This document shows positions 63,879 to 64,000 of a DNA stretch of 64,000 bases, piece by piece. The notes below the pieces were generated by a model. That model did no database searches and was not told the DNA's origin. It saw only the letters and a list, made by a program, of their open reading frames with translations. Source of the DNA: Cololabis saira (lineage: Eukaryota; Chordata; Actinopteri; Beloniformes; Belonidae). Position 1 is the stretch's first letter, and each line of letters begins with the position of its first letter. Made by a program: the position numbers and the translations under genes. Location of the stretch: positions 11,389,670 through 11,453,669 of the forward strand of contig NC_084597.1 of NCBI RefSeq assembly GCF_033807715.1, given 5' to 3'.

Positions 63879-64000
63879 ACAACAGAGTATTAGGGCCAAA
63901 CAAAAAAACAAAAAAAGGAAATTACGAGAATAAAGTCATAATGTAATGAGAATAAAGTCGTAAAATTATGAGAATAAAGTCGTAATATTACGAGAATAAA
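63879..64000. mobile_element. TACGA-ended minisatellite element, copy 3, cut by window edge
   Basis: It has gagtattagggccaaac followed by attacgagaataaagtcat units as in 1708-2444. The left end (cacaacagag) is degenerate and the rest lies outside. Confidence 0.78.

Overview
The window looks like part of a teleost fish chromosome. It has intron-containing vertebrate genes with GT-AG splice sites, many non-autonomous hAT, Tc1/mariner-like, PIF/Harbinger-like and TTAA-target elements, LINE remnants, and long (TA)n, (GT)n and (CTTT)n tracts. The species cannot be named from the sequence. Gene calls below rest on reading exon translations against families known from memory; no search was run.

Three gene models cover most of it. 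(1) 3901-15921, plus strand: exons 2-7 of a Gq-class G protein alpha subunit, closest to gna14 with some gna15-like residues. All six exons are in phase, and exon 1 must lie upstream of the window. (2) About 19.9-40.9 kb, plus strand: a BNIP2/PRUNE2-family gene with acidic N-terminal exons and a complete BCH (CRAL-TRIO-like) domain, about 296 residues, with a possible TATA promoter and 5' exon near 19.92-20.02 kb. (3) 47619-63745, minus strand: the 3' part of a pcsk5-like proprotein convertase, with cysteine-rich furin-like repeats, a membrane span and an acidic cytosolic tail. Its protease exons lie to the right of the window. Order and orientation match human 9q21 (GNA14, PRUNE2, PCSK5, from memory), but VPS13A and FOXB2 are not between the first two here.

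Almost everything between exons is mobile-element sequence, often nested two to four deep, and many insertions can be bounded exactly by target-site duplications (TSDs). About twenty insertions have 8-bp TSDs (hAT type). Four have TTAA, several have TA or TTA, and eight insertions from five palindromic families share TAYG(G/A) termini and exact 6-bp TSDs. One of this last group landed on a splice donor of the prune2-like gene, so the present donor is built partly from the transposon end. A 2.3-kb GAAA-based array (53.97-56.32 kb) lies inside a hAT-type element. A second copy of that element (59.76-60.42 kb) carries CTTT/CCTT arrays at the same internal place.

The pcsk5-like gene has problems. 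Two cysteine-rich exons have lengths that break the frame (+1 and +2), the repeat pattern suggests a missing exon between them, and a 500-N assembly gap lies there. I saw no convincing prokaryote-type system, CRISPR array, tRNA or rRNA.
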